A DNA stretch of 64,000 nt from Marivita sp003149565 (GTDB lineage Bacteria; Pseudomonadota; Alphaproteobacteria; Rhodobacterales; Rhodobacteraceae): the NCBI RefSeq assembly GCF_965216415.1, contig NZ_CBDCFU010000002.1; one strand, 5' to 3'. The translations under genes were made by a program, and so were the position numbers. Shown here one piece after another: positions 23,569 to 32,629 of this stretch. The number at the start of each line of letters is the position of its first letter. The stretch's first letter is position 1. The notes beneath the pieces were generated by a model that was not told the origin of the DNA, did no database searches, and was given only the letters and a program-made list of their open reading frames with translations.

Positions 23569-23717
23569 ACGCGCGGGTCGTGCTCCCGCTGAGGCGCAGC
23601 TTTTTTGCGCTTCGCCAACGCGTTTTGTCCTGCGTTCATGCCAGCTTTGATGCCCGAATTTACCACGCGACGCATTACGGTGCGCATGACCATATTGATG
23701 ATCTGGTTGAGGTTCAT
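23565..23717 (-). CDS. Short basic hypothetical protein (50 aa)
   Basis: The gene encodes 50 residues starting NLNQIINMVMRTVMRRVVN with a basic, lysine/arginine-rich C-terminus (KRKKAAPQREHDPRV). The first 30 residues can form an amphipathic helix. I recognise no family. Support for coding is a perfect AGGAGG six bases before the ATG at 23717. Its stop codon overlaps the dcd stop (TTAA shared), so the two genes converge with no spacer. The direction matches the following scpB-scpA genes only in strand; it is separated from them by hairpins. Confidence 0.65.
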   Translation of the reverse strand: MNLNQIINMVMRTVMRRVVNSGIKAGMNAGQNALAKRKKAAPQREHDPRV

Positions 23718-23830
23718 ATCGTCCTCCTGTCTCGTTTTTCTGCCTCGGCTTTCAATATAGGGGGCAAATGCGACAATTTTCAGGCGTGGAAACCGAGATT
23801 CTGCGGCATTTCCTTTTGTGGAAGGCACGC

Positions 23831-23870
23831 GATGCGACGACGCATCTCGTCTTTCCATCGACGGAAAGAC
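23831..23870. repeat. Two-hairpin element after scpB
   Basis: Two adjacent stems lie just after the scpB stop codon (23875): GATGCG / CGCATC (23831-23846) and GTCTTTCC / GGAAAGAC around ATCGAC (23849-23870). In the direction of scpB the GTCGAT hairpin comes first, four bases after the stop. The 23718-23830 stretch before it holds nothing else I can identify. Confidence 0.75.
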
Positions 23871-23874
23871 ACGC

Positions 23875-24546
23875 TCAATCCTCGAAAAGTTCAGACTGAC
23901 CCTCTACGGTTTCTTCCTCGGCGTCAACGTCACCCTCACCCGTTTGTGGTGTTGTCCCCGGCGGTGGACGGTTCTCAAGCAAACCGGCTGCACGCAGCTC
24001 TTTGAGCCCCGGCAGATCGCGCGCGGATTCAAGCCCGAAATGATCGAGGAAATCTTGCGTCACCACAAAGGTCACCGGACGCCCCGGTGTCATTCGTCGG
24101 CGGCCAAAGCGGATCCACTCCATTTCCAGCAGTTGGTCCACCGTGCCTCGGCTGACCGACACACCACGGATCTCTTCGATCTCGGCACGGGTGACGGGCT
24201 GGTGATAGGCAATAATCGCGAGCGTCTCGATCGCGGCGCGGCTGAGCTTGCGGGTCTCAACCGTTTCCTTCTGCATCAGAAAACCCAGGTCCGGTGCCGT
24301 GCGGATGGCCCAGGCATCGCCGACTTTGACCACGTTCACGCCCCGGCCCTCATAGCGTTTGCGCAGATAAACAAGCGCTTCGGCGGCATCCGATCCGTGC
24401 GGCATGCGGTCGTTCAACTCTTTGACGGTCACCGGTTCAGCCGCCGCAAAGAGGATCGCTTCGACCATGCGCTCCTGTTCGCCCATAGGCGGCGCTTGAA
24501 ACAGGCTTTGCTCCTGTTCGGTCGCGATCTCGGTGTCCTCGCTCAT
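23875..24546 (-). CDS. scpB: Segregation and condensation protein ScpB
   Basis: ScpB is the winged-helix kite subunit that, with ScpA, bridges SMC heads during chromosome condensation. The 223 residues contain the two winged helices, with MVEAILFAAAEPVTVKEL, TRKLSRAAIETLAIIAYHQPVTRAEIEEIRG and GLLENRPPPGT. It lies last in a four-base-overlapping chain SPOR-nagZ-scpA-scpB on the minus strand. Confidence 0.94.
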   Translation of the reverse strand: MSEDTEIATEQEQSLFQAPPMGEQERMVEAILFAAAEPVTVKELNDRMPHGSDAAEALVYLRKRYEGRGVNVVKVGDAWAIRTAPDLGFLMQKETVETRKLSRAAIETLAIIAYHQPVTRAEIEEIRGVSVSRGTVDQLLEMEWIRFGRRRMTPGRPVTFVVTQDFLDHFGLESARDLPGLKELRAAGLLENRPPPGTTPQTGEGDVDAEEETVEGQSELFED

Positions 24547-25331
24547 CGCTCCTCTCTTCGGCGCAGCTCGATCGGCGCAAAGGTCTCGGATTGGCGTAGC
24601 TCGACCTTGCCTTCCTTGGCAAGTTCCAGAGAGGCGGCAAAGGTCGCCGCCGTGGCAGAGCGCCAGCGAACCGGATCAGCGCTCCAGCCATCGGGCATAT
24701 AGCTGGAAATATCAGTCCATGTCCCGGCAAAGCCGATCAGGCCACGCATCCGTTCCAGCGCCTGCTCCATCGTAAAGACCGCATCGCGATCCATCACGAA
24801 GGGGCGGAACTCGTCTTTCGTTCGGATCCGCGCATAGCCTTGCATGAGATCGAGCAGCGTCGCGGTGTACTTTACCTTGCGCACCCGCTGAACTTCTTGG
24901 GTCACGCCGCGCGCAAAGAAATCCCGTCCCAACTGGTCCCGCGCCATGAGTTGCGCCGCGGCATCGCGCATCGCTTGCAGGCGCTCCAACTGAAACGCCA
25001 GATGCGCCGCCAGCTCTTCGCCGGACGGGCCTTCTTCGGTGGGATCAGGCGGCAGCAAAAGACGGGACTTGAGAAAAGCCAGCCATGCCGCCATGACCAG
25101 ATAATCCGCCGCCAATTCGAGACGCAGCGCTTTGGCTTTCTCGACAAAGGCAAGGTATTGACGGGCGAGTTGCAGAACCGAGATTTTACGCAGATCGACC
25201 TTTTGCGTGCGGCTGAGCGTCAGCAGGAGGTCCAACGGGCCTTCGAACCCGTCCACATCCACGATCAGCGCCTCTGCGGCCAACCGTTCGGCGACGGCGC
25301 TGTCAGACCTGTCCGATGTCGCGTCGTTCAT
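24543..25331 (-). CDS. scpA: Segregation and condensation protein ScpA
   Basis: ScpA is the kleisin subunit closing the SMC ring. The 262-residue protein has the N-terminal FEGPLDLLLTLSRTQKVDLRKISVLQLARQYL, the long middle helices around ADYLVMAAWLAFLKSRLLLPP, and a C-terminal winged helix ending ELRQSETFAPIELRR. It overlaps scpB and nagZ by four bases on either side. Such coupling suits fixed subunit ratios with scpB. Confidence 0.94.
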   Translation of the reverse strand: MNDATSDRSDSAVAERLAAEALIVDVDGFEGPLDLLLTLSRTQKVDLRKISVLQLARQYLAFVEKAKALRLELAADYLVMAAWLAFLKSRLLLPPDPTEEGPSGEELAAHLAFQLERLQAMRDAAAQLMARDQLGRDFFARGVTQEVQRVRKVKYTATLLDLMQGYARIRTKDEFRPFVMDRDAVFTMEQALERMRGLIGFAGTWTDISSYMPDGWSADPVRWRSATAATFAASLELAKEGKVELRQSETFAPIELRRREER

Positions 25332-26341
25332 GCACCGCGCCCTTGCTCCAATTCCGCAAGCTTGGCGGTGAGGGCGGCAATGTCAACATCCTGAGGGGTG
25401 GTTCTGCGCGCGATTGCGGCCTCGGCACGGTGCTGGCTGGCGGTGGGCATGGCGCCGATCCGCTCCATCAGCGCGATGCGTTCGGCCAGATCGCCGATGC
25501 AATGGAGGATCACATCGCAGCCCGCGGCCATCGACGCGGCCCCCCGTTCGGGAACCGTCCCCGACAATGCCTGCATCCCGATGTCGTCGGTCATCAGCAG
25601 ACCTGTAAAGCCAATGTCGTCGCGGATGCGGCGGATCATGCTGGGCGAGGTGGTGGCCGGGCCGGTTTCGCCAAAGGCGCGGTAGACAAGATGCGCTGTC
25701 ATGCCCATCGCCACATCTGCAAAAGGCCGAAACGCTGCAAAGTCGATGTCGTCCAGTGTCTCAGCGGGAACGTCGATACGTGGCAGTTCCAAATGGCTGT
25801 CCATTTGCGCAAGGCCGTGTCCGGGAATGTGTTTGATCACCGGAAACACGCCGCCCTGTTCGTGGCCTTCGACCACCGCGCGGCCGATTTTTACCACTTG
25901 GTCAAGATTTGATCCGTAACAGCGGTTGCGCAAAAAGGGATGAGTCTCGGACCGCGCAACATCCAGCATCGGGGCGCAATTCGCGTCGATGCCAAGCGTC
26001 CTCAACTCGTGTGCGATGATACGATAGCGCAGGCGCATTCCTTCTGCAGCATTAGAACCCAATCGCTCGACTTGATCCAGTGGCGGCAGCCATTCCGTGG
26101 CCAGAGGTGCGCGCAGGCGTTGCACCCTGCCGCCTTCCTGGTCGATGAAGATGGGCGCGTTCCATCCGACCGCGTCGCGCAGGTCGGCGGTCAAGGCGCG
26201 GATCTGCTCGGGCGTTTCGAGATTGCGATCAAAAAGGATAAAGCCAAACGGATTGGCGTCCGCAAAAAACGCACGCTCATCCGGGGACAGGCGCGCGCCG
26301 TCGCAGCCAAAGATGGCGGCTCCGAAAGGTTTGGATGTCAC
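25328..26341 (-). CDS. nagZ: Beta-N-acetylglucosaminidase NagZ (GH3)
   Basis: NagZ removes N-acetylglucosamine from anhydro-muropeptides in cytoplasmic peptidoglycan recycling. The 337-residue length fits. Motifs are FIDQEGGRVQRL, the catalytic-loop KHIPGHG and the nucleophile aspartate in LLMTDDIGMQALSG. Its start overlaps the SPOR gene's stop and its stop overlaps the scpA start. This combination puts cell-wall recycling in the same transcript as chromosome condensation. Confidence 0.94.
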   Translation of the reverse strand: MTSKPFGAAIFGCDGARLSPDERAFFADANPFGFILFDRNLETPEQIRALTADLRDAVGWNAPIFIDQEGGRVQRLRAPLATEWLPPLDQVERLGSNAAEGMRLRYRIIAHELRTLGIDANCAPMLDVARSETHPFLRNRCYGSNLDQVVKIGRAVVEGHEQGGVFPVIKHIPGHGLAQMDSHLELPRIDVPAETLDDIDFAAFRPFADVAMGMTAHLVYRAFGETGPATTSPSMIRRIRDDIGFTGLLMTDDIGMQALSGTVPERGAASMAAGCDVILHCIGDLAERIALMERIGAMPTASQHRAEAAIARRTTPQDVDIAALTAKLAELEQGRGA

Positions 26342-27318
26342 CGGTTGACCACCGGGATACAGTCTGCGCCTTCGGCCACAAGCGCGGCACAGAAGCGGCG
26401 CGACTCGCTCAGATCGTCAAACCCATGTGCGCGCAGGCGGTAAAAGACGCGACCACCAGAGGTGGCCTCTTCGATCACGCGCTCTTTTGCATCCAGGTAC
26501 GCGCTGAACCGCGCCGAAAGCTTGGTCCATTGCTCGCGGGCAATCTCGGGGCTGTCATAGGCACCGAATTGCACGAGGCGCGTGCCTGCCGGGATCTCAC
26601 TTGGATCGCGCTCTACAACACCTGCTGAGGCAACTGGAGTGGGTGCGGCCAGCGACGCAAGCTGAAGCCCCGCAGGGCGCTGCGCCGGACGCAATGATCG
26701 CGCCACGCCGGGAACAGACGCCGGAATGATATCGGCCGTGGCGACCACCGCTTCATTGGCTTCCGTGTCGAAAACACCCGTTTCCGGCGCTGGAGCCACG
26801 TCGGTGAAGGGTGTCGCGTTGGCGGCTATCTGATCGGCCAACGCCTTGATCGGGTCATCTGCGTTGGCAATATCCGTCAAAGCCAACGCCGGGGCTCCGG
26901 TATCGGCATCCTCACGGAGGGTGGCAAGCGCCACTTTTTCCTGCTTCGACAGTGCGCGGGTGTTGGTGATATCGGAGACCACGAGATCTTCGTCGGTGAT
27001 ATCAAGCGGACGCGGCGCCAGCACGATCTGCTCGGGCGGCGGGGCCGAGGTGCCTGTGCCCGCGATATTGTTGACAGCAAGCCCTTCGTGTCGCGCAATC
27101 TGGCCACCCGGATTTTCAGGAGCGACCCGCATCGGGCCTTCGATGGCCCGCACCACCGGCACGCCCGACACATCGCGCACGATCAGCCGATATCCCCACA
27201 CTGCCACACCTACAATCAACGCCAGCGACATGGCCGCGCCCAGCCAATTGGCTGCCGTGGCCAGGTTGCCAGACGTTCTTTCCCCGCGTGCGGGGCCCGT
27301 CATATGCATGTCTGCCAT
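26338..27318 (-). CDS. SPOR-domain membrane protein
   Basis: The 326-residue protein has one transmembrane helix near residues 26-47 (GAAMSLALIVGVAVWGYRLIV), a long proline- and alanine-rich periplasmic linker, and a C-terminal SPOR domain from about residue 245 (TRLVQFGAYDSPEIAREQWTKL...RVFYRLRAHGF). SPOR domains bind denuded glycan strands at the division site, as in FtsN. The final CAALVAEGADCIPV contains two cysteines typical of the domain. It heads the chain with nagZ, scpA and scpB. Confidence 0.88.
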   Translation of the reverse strand: MADMHMTGPARGERTSGNLATAANWLGAAMSLALIVGVAVWGYRLIVRDVSGVPVVRAIEGPMRVAPENPGGQIARHEGLAVNNIAGTGTSAPPPEQIVLAPRPLDITDEDLVVSDITNTRALSKQEKVALATLREDADTGAPALALTDIANADDPIKALADQIAANATPFTDVAPAPETGVFDTEANEAVVATADIIPASVPGVARSLRPAQRPAGLQLASLAAPTPVASAGVVERDPSEIPAGTRLVQFGAYDSPEIAREQWTKLSARFSAYLDAKERVIEEATSGGRVFYRLRAHGFDDLSESRRFCAALVAEGADCIPVVNR

Positions 27319-27391
27319 GTCCGCCTCTTTGCCCGACGGTCGATGCCGCCGGTGTCTCTTGCCTTTGCCTCAGCCGGTCATTGCGCTTTTG

Positions 27392-29137
27392 TCAGCGCAT
27401 TTCTTCAACCGGTGTGACACCCAAGATACCAAGGCCTGCGGAAATAACAACCGAGACGGCCCGCGCGAGCGCGATTTTCGCCTGCGTTGCCTGAGTGTTG
27501 CCTTCCTGCAAAAAGCGCAGGTCCGGCACGTCATTGCCTTTGTTGTAAAGCGCGTGCAGTTCGGATGCGAGTTCGTAGAGGTAGAAGGCAACCCGGTGCG
27601 GTTCGTTTGTCCGGGCGGCGATTTCCACGAGGCGCGGCCATTCGGCAAGCTTGCGCGCAACCGCCAGTTCGCTGTCATGGGTCATGCCCGACAGATCAAC
27701 ACTGGCCAACGTGGCATCGTCCACGGTGACACCGGCCTCGGTCGCCTTGCGCAATACCGAATGCACGCGGGCATTGGCGTATTGCACGTAGAAGACCGGA
27801 TTGTCCTTGGACTGCTCCAGAACCTTGTCGAAGTCAAAATCGAGCGGCGCGTCGTTCTTCCGGGTGAGCATGACGAACCGTGTCACGTCCGGGCCGACCT
27901 CGGCGACGACGTCGCTCAGTGTGACAAAGGTCCCTGCCCTCTTGGACATCTTGTAAGGCTCACCATTCTTGAAAAGCTTGACCAGCTGCGTGAGCTTGAT
28001 GTCGAGCGGCGTCTTGCCATCAGACAGCGCGCTGACGGCGGCCTTCATCCGTTTGACATAGCCACCGTGATCGGCGCCAAACACGTCGATCAAAAGGTCA
28101 TAGCCGCGCTGAACCTTGTCGAAGTGGTAGGCGATATCTGGCGCGAAATATGTCCAGGACCCATCCGATTTCATGATCGGGCGGTCCACATCGTCGCCGT
28201 GTTCGGTCGATTTGAACAGCGTCTGCTCCCGCGGCTCCCAATCCTCTGGCTTCTTGCCTTTGGGTGGTTCAAGCACGCCACGATAGATCAGGCCCTTTTC
28301 CTTTAGGCTGTCGATGGCCGCTTCAATGAGGCCGGTGCCGTAGAGGGACTTTTCGCTGAAGAAATTGTCCATCTCGACGCCAAGCGCGCCAAGGTCTGCG
28401 CGGATCAGCATCATCATCGCATCAGTGGCGAAATTGCGCACCTCTTCAAGCCAGACCTCTTCGGGCTGGTCGACATAGGCATCACCAACCTTGTCCTTGA
28501 GCGCCTCACCGACTGGGATCAGATAGTCACCCGGATAGGTGCCGTCGACAAAGGCCACCTCTTGCCCATGCGCCTCAAGATAGCGCAGGTAAACGGACCG
28601 GGCGAGCACATCGACCTGTGCGCCTCCATCGTTGATGTAGTATTCGCGGGTCACGTCGTAGCCCGCGTAGTCGAGCAGTGATGCCAATGCATCGCCAAAG
28701 ACCGCGCCCCGCGTGTGTCCAACATGCAGCGGCCCCGTGGGATTGGCGGACACATATTCCACGTTGACCTTTTTGCCCTGGCCAACATCTGATTTGCCGT
28801 AAGCCCTGCCAGAGGTGAGGATGGCTTTAGGCAAATTCTGCCACACTGCATTGCCCAAGCGGAGGTTCAGGAACCCCGGCCCTGCCACCTCGGCCGAAGA
28901 TACGCGCGGATCGGCGGACAGTTTCGCAGCCAGCAGGTCCGCGATATCGCGCGGCTTTTGCTTGGCGGGTTTTGCCAGCACCATCGCCGCGTTCGTGGCC
29001 ATGTCGCCATGAAGCGGATCGCGCGGCGGCTCGACCGTCACGTTGGCAAAGTCCAGACCGTCTGGCAGCGCGCCTTCGGCCACCATCGCGTTGAGGCTGT
29101 CGATCACAAGCGCCCGGATATCGGAGAAGAGGTTCAT
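27392..29137 (-). CDS. argS: Arginyl-tRNA synthetase
   Basis: ArgS charges tRNA-Arg. The 581-residue class I enzyme has the HIGH-type motif in VSANPTGPLHVGHTRGA, the KMSK-type loop in YKMSKRAGTFVTL, and the DALR anticodon-binding domain at the C-terminus (KTAE- and LYELASELHALYNKGND-like segments). The ATG at 29137 begins a normal-length protein; the frame extends to 29437 only by reading antisense to the antiporter gene. It lies 73 bp upstream of the SPOR gene. Confidence 0.97.
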   Translation of the reverse strand: MNLFSDIRALVIDSLNAMVAEGALPDGLDFANVTVEPPRDPLHGDMATNAAMVLAKPAKQKPRDIADLLAAKLSADPRVSSAEVAGPGFLNLRLGNAVWQNLPKAILTSGRAYGKSDVGQGKKVNVEYVSANPTGPLHVGHTRGAVFGDALASLLDYAGYDVTREYYINDGGAQVDVLARSVYLRYLEAHGQEVAFVDGTYPGDYLIPVGEALKDKVGDAYVDQPEEVWLEEVRNFATDAMMMLIRADLGALGVEMDNFFSEKSLYGTGLIEAAIDSLKEKGLIYRGVLEPPKGKKPEDWEPREQTLFKSTEHGDDVDRPIMKSDGSWTYFAPDIAYHFDKVQRGYDLLIDVFGADHGGYVKRMKAAVSALSDGKTPLDIKLTQLVKLFKNGEPYKMSKRAGTFVTLSDVVAEVGPDVTRFVMLTRKNDAPLDFDFDKVLEQSKDNPVFYVQYANARVHSVLRKATEAGVTVDDATLASVDLSGMTHDSELAVARKLAEWPRLVEIAARTNEPHRVAFYLYELASELHALYNKGNDVPDLRFLQEGNTQATQAKIALARAVSVVISAGLGILGVTPVEEMR

Positions 29138-29193
29138 GTCACACGTCCTTTGTTCGGGACGTCCTCTACCACCTTGGCGCGCGGCGTCAAATG

Positions 29194-31023
29194 TTAGGCT
29201 TGGCCTTCTGCCTTGGCGCGGTGCTCTTTCATGCGGAGCATCGCAATCAGGCGCGTGCCACGGGTTTCCTTGGGCGTGTCGTCCGGGCCAAGAATGCGCA
29301 ATGTACCATTCGGCCCGATATCGGCAATAAGGATGCCTTCTGGATGGGTGTCGTACCAGTCTTTGATCGTAAACTCTTCTGACAGCGTCGTGGCGCGGAA
29401 CTCCCAGCCATCCCACATGCGGCGCTGCACCTGCCAATAGGTCTCACCCGCACCAATGGCGCGTCCACCGAGTTTCGGAGGCAGCGCATAGCGTGCAGAA
29501 TCCGTGGTCTCGCGATTGAGTTGGTAGACGTTTTCGCGACCGAACTCCGGCGCAAGGTCCGTCGCGACCAGAGTATTGTAGGCATCATTGTCAGTCGCGA
29601 CGATCACAGTGGCATAGGCCATCAGGTCCAAACGGTGTTCCGCCCCTTCCGACAGGATGTCGCCGGTGTAGATGTTCAGCCCGGCCTCGCGCGCGTCGCG
29701 CAGATGGCTGCGGTTCGGGTCCGAAATCATCACCGGCAGGTCAAGTTTCTTGAGCAGCGATCCCAGCTCGACCGACCAACGATTGCCACCCACGATCAAC
29801 ACGCCCGGCGTGGCCGATGCGTTCAGACCCAAAAGCCGTGCGATGGGTTTCAGTGTGAAACCGTGTAACACGACTGTCCCTGCCACGAGCGCAAAGGCCA
29901 GCGACGAAATTTGCGCAGCGTCTTCAATCCCGGCTTGCACAAGACGATCACCGAAGAGGCCCGCGACCGCGACAAGAACCACACCGCGAGGGCCAGTGAA
30001 GGCCACCAGCAGACGTTCCGCCCAAGGCACGTTCGAAAACGCCAACGAGATCAGTACGGTCAGTGGACGTGCGATCAGAATGACCGCAACCACTGTCGCG
30101 AGCGTTTGCCAATTCATCGCCAGCAGCGTCTCGGTTGTCATGTTGGCCGCGAGCAGGATGAAGACGCCCGACACCAAAAGGATCGTCGCATGTTCCTTGA
30201 AGCGGTGCATTTCGGAGTGACTTGGCAAATGCGCGTTGGCGATCCAGACGCCCATGATTGTCACAGCAAGCAAACCGCTTTCATGCAGCAACGCGTCGGA
30301 AGCCGCAAAGGCGATCAGAACACTGACAAACAGAACCGGCACCTTCATGTATTCCGGCACCCAACCGCTAGAGAAGGATTTGGCAATCCCCCAGCCTGCG
30401 GCGATGCCGACAATCGTGGCAGCAACGATACCGATGGCCAACGCGCTCACGGCCTGTTCGACTGTTGTGGAGGTTTGCCAGACCAGCACAACTTCAAAGG
30501 CCAGAACGGCGGCCAGCGCACCTGCCGGATCGTTGACGATGGCTTCCCACTGCAAAAGCGCGGCAGGACGGCGCTTGAGCCGTGCCTGACGCAGGAGGGG
30601 TGCAATGACCGTCGGGCCGGTCACGATCATGATGCCGCCGAAAACCGCAGCCGTGGCCCAGCTCAGCCCCCCGACATAGTGCAGGACCGAAGCGGAAAGC
30701 AGCCATCCCACCGGCCCGCCAACCAGAACAAGCCGTTTCACCCCGACGGCGGCATCCGAGAGCGATTTGAAATTGAGCGTCAAACCGCCTTCAAACAGGA
30801 TGATCGCCACGGCGATGGCGACAATTGGTTGCAGAAGGTCTCCCATTGCAACCGATGGGTCAAGAATGCCGAAAACGGGTCCGACAAGAAGGCCCGCAAG
30901 CAACATCAGCACGATGGCCGGTAGATTAAGCCGCCACGCGAGCCATTGCGCTCCGACGCCCAATGCGCCGACCAAAGCAAAGGCGGTGACCGGATTCATA
31001 CCGGCATCTGCAGGTGTTGCCAC
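29194..31023 (-). CDS. Cation:proton antiporter with C-terminal TrkA-N domain (CPA1, NhaP type)
   Basis: The 609-residue inner-membrane protein has about 12-13 helices in its first 400 residues, with the transport-core features FEGGLTLNF, TGPTVIAPLL and AIVNDPAGALAAVL, whose ND pair marks Na+/H+ exchange. Residues 410-530 form a Rossmann-type TrkA-N domain (GVLIVGGNRWSVELG), and a short tail may form a further regulatory domain. The partner ion (sodium or potassium) cannot be fixed from the sequence. It is spaced 12 bp from dgt. Confidence 0.9.
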   Translation of the reverse strand: MATPADAGMNPVTAFALVGALGVGAQWLAWRLNLPAIVLMLLAGLLVGPVFGILDPSVAMGDLLQPIVAIAVAIILFEGGLTLNFKSLSDAAVGVKRLVLVGGPVGWLLSASVLHYVGGLSWATAAVFGGIMIVTGPTVIAPLLRQARLKRRPAALLQWEAIVNDPAGALAAVLAFEVVLVWQTSTTVEQAVSALAIGIVAATIVGIAAGWGIAKSFSSGWVPEYMKVPVLFVSVLIAFAASDALLHESGLLAVTIMGVWIANAHLPSHSEMHRFKEHATILLVSGVFILLAANMTTETLLAMNWQTLATVVAVILIARPLTVLISLAFSNVPWAERLLVAFTGPRGVVLVAVAGLFGDRLVQAGIEDAAQISSLAFALVAGTVVLHGFTLKPIARLLGLNASATPGVLIVGGNRWSVELGSLLKKLDLPVMISDPNRSHLRDAREAGLNIYTGDILSEGAEHRLDLMAYATVIVATDNDAYNTLVATDLAPEFGRENVYQLNRETTDSARYALPPKLGGRAIGAGETYWQVQRRMWDGWEFRATTLSEEFTIKDWYDTHPEGILIADIGPNGTLRILGPDDTPKETRGTRLIAMLRMKEHRAKAEGQA

Positions 31024-31035
31024 GTTCGTATCCTT

Positions 31036-32196
31036 TTATGACCTAGCGGAAATCACGTCGGAGCCAGTCAGGCGCGCGTGCTCCTGAAGGGCGAACCTGT
31101 CGGTCATCCCGGCTATGTAATCCCCCACCAGCCGTGCGAGTTCCGTCTCGGACTGAATTTCTGCAACATCCTTGCGCCATTGCTTGGGCAGAAGTGAGGG
31201 ATCGGACATGAAAAGCGGGAAAAGTTCATTGATGACCTTGGTCACCTGAGCCCGCATCTCAACGACATCGGGCGCGCGGTACATGCGGTGGAACAGGAAG
31301 GTGCGGATCACCTTGAGATCAGCCCACAGCGCGGGTGTGAATTGCACCATCATACGGCCCGCCCCGCGGATGTCGGCGGGCGAACGCGGATCAAGGTCCT
31401 TCAAATTGGCACGGGTGACGTTGATGACGTCGCTGACCAGCACACCAAAAAAGCGGCGCAATGCTTCATGCCGGCGGCGGTAATAATTCAGGCCGGGGTA
31501 AATGCGATCTACTTCGCCAAAACAATCGCTTACGATGGGAAGCTCAGCCAGTTCATCTGTCGAGAACAGCTCGGCCCGCAAGCCATCATGCAGGTCGTGG
31601 TGATTGTAGGCGATGTCGTCAGAAAGAGCTGCCACCTGTGCCTCGGCGCTGGCGTGGGTGTGCAGTTCCAGATCGTGCCGGGCGTTATAGGCAGCCAGCG
31701 CATGCGGCACCGGTTCTGGCACCGGTCCGTTATGTTTGGCAATGCCTTCAAGGGTTTCCCAGGTAAGGTTCAACCCGTCGAAATCAGCGTAGTGGCGTTC
31801 CAGCGACGTCACAATCCGGATGGCCTGAGCATTGTGGTCGAACCCGCCATAAGGCTGCATCAGTGCATCGAGCGCGTCCTCGCCCGTGTGGCCGAACGGG
31901 GTGTGCCCAAGATCATGCGCCAGCGCGACCGCCTCGGTCAGTTCGAGGTCCAGTCCTAGCGTTTTGGCAATGGTCCGGGCAACCTGACCCACTTCGATGG
32001 AATGCGTCAGCCGGGTGCGGAAATAATCGCCTTCGTGTTCGATGAAGACCTGTGTTTTGTGCTTGAGCCGGCGAAACGCCGACGCGTGAATGATACGGTC
32101 CCGATCCCGTTGAAAACACGATCGAAAGGCGCTTTCTTCCTCGGAGTATAGCCTGCCGCGCGACCTGCCCGGTTCGCATGCATATTGAGCCGTCAT
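31036..32196 (-). CDS. dgt: dGTPase-like HD-domain triphosphohydrolase
   Basis: The 386-residue protein belongs to the Dgt type-2 family, which cleaves dNTPs to nucleoside and tripolyphosphate and may tune dNTP pools. HD-domain metal ligands are visible in RLTHSIEV, the ALAHDLGHTPFGHTGE pair and DDIAYNHHDLHDG. It starts at 32196 on an ATG; the longer frame to 32313 crosses the promoter of the divergent Fe-S carrier gene. The antiporter gene follows 12 bases after its stop, suggesting an operon. Confidence 0.92.
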   Translation of the reverse strand: MTAQYACEPGRSRGRLYSEEESAFRSCFQRDRDRIIHASAFRRLKHKTQVFIEHEGDYFRTRLTHSIEVGQVARTIAKTLGLDLELTEAVALAHDLGHTPFGHTGEDALDALMQPYGGFDHNAQAIRIVTSLERHYADFDGLNLTWETLEGIAKHNGPVPEPVPHALAAYNARHDLELHTHASAEAQVAALSDDIAYNHHDLHDGLRAELFSTDELAELPIVSDCFGEVDRIYPGLNYYRRRHEALRRFFGVLVSDVINVTRANLKDLDPRSPADIRGAGRMMVQFTPALWADLKVIRTFLFHRMYRAPDVVEMRAQVTKVINELFPLFMSDPSLLPKQWRKDVAEIQSETELARLVGDYIAGMTDRFALQEHARLTGSDVISARS

Positions 32197-32279
32197 GATC
32201 GACTGCCTGTTCTTGTTCCCTGTCCCAACCGCCCTTATATTCAGATCAGTGCACAAATCAAAGCCAACCCGAGGATGAC

Positions 32280-32603
32280 ATGCAGCTTCCACCGAAAGTG
32301 ACGGATCGCGCATTTGAACGTTTGTCAGAAATTGGCGCCAGCGCCGAAGGCAAGGCCTTGCGTGTGGCTGTCGAAGGTGGAGGATGCTCCGGATTTCAGT
32401 ACGAGATCAAACTTGATGAGCCTTCCTCCGACGATCTGGTTCTCGAAGGCAATGGAGAGCGGGTTGTCGTGGATTCGGTGTCTCTGCCGTTCCTGTCCAA
32501 CGCGGTGATCGATTTTTCCGAAGAATTGATCGGTGCGCGCTTTGTGATCGAAAATCCGAACGCCACATCCTCGTGCGGCTGCGGGACAAGCTTTTCCATG
32601 TGA
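32280..32603 (+). CDS. erpA: A-type iron-sulfur carrier (ErpA/IscA family)
   Basis: This 107-residue protein is an A-type carrier that passes Fe-S clusters to apo-proteins. The three cysteines that hold the cluster are C36 in EGGGCSGFQY, C99 and C101 in SSCGCGTSF. The usual family length is 105-120. ErpA, IscA and SufA cannot be separated by sequence reading alone; ErpA is favoured because the gene stands outside a suf or isc operon. It is divergent from dgt across 83 bp. Confidence 0.88.
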   Translation: MQLPPKVTDRAFERLSEIGASAEGKALRVAVEGGGCSGFQYEIKLDEPSSDDLVLEGNGERVVVDSVSLPFLSNAVIDFSEELIGARFVIENPNATSSCGCGTSFSM

Positions 32604-32629
32604 GGGGGCCTGGGCGTTCGCCTTACCTG

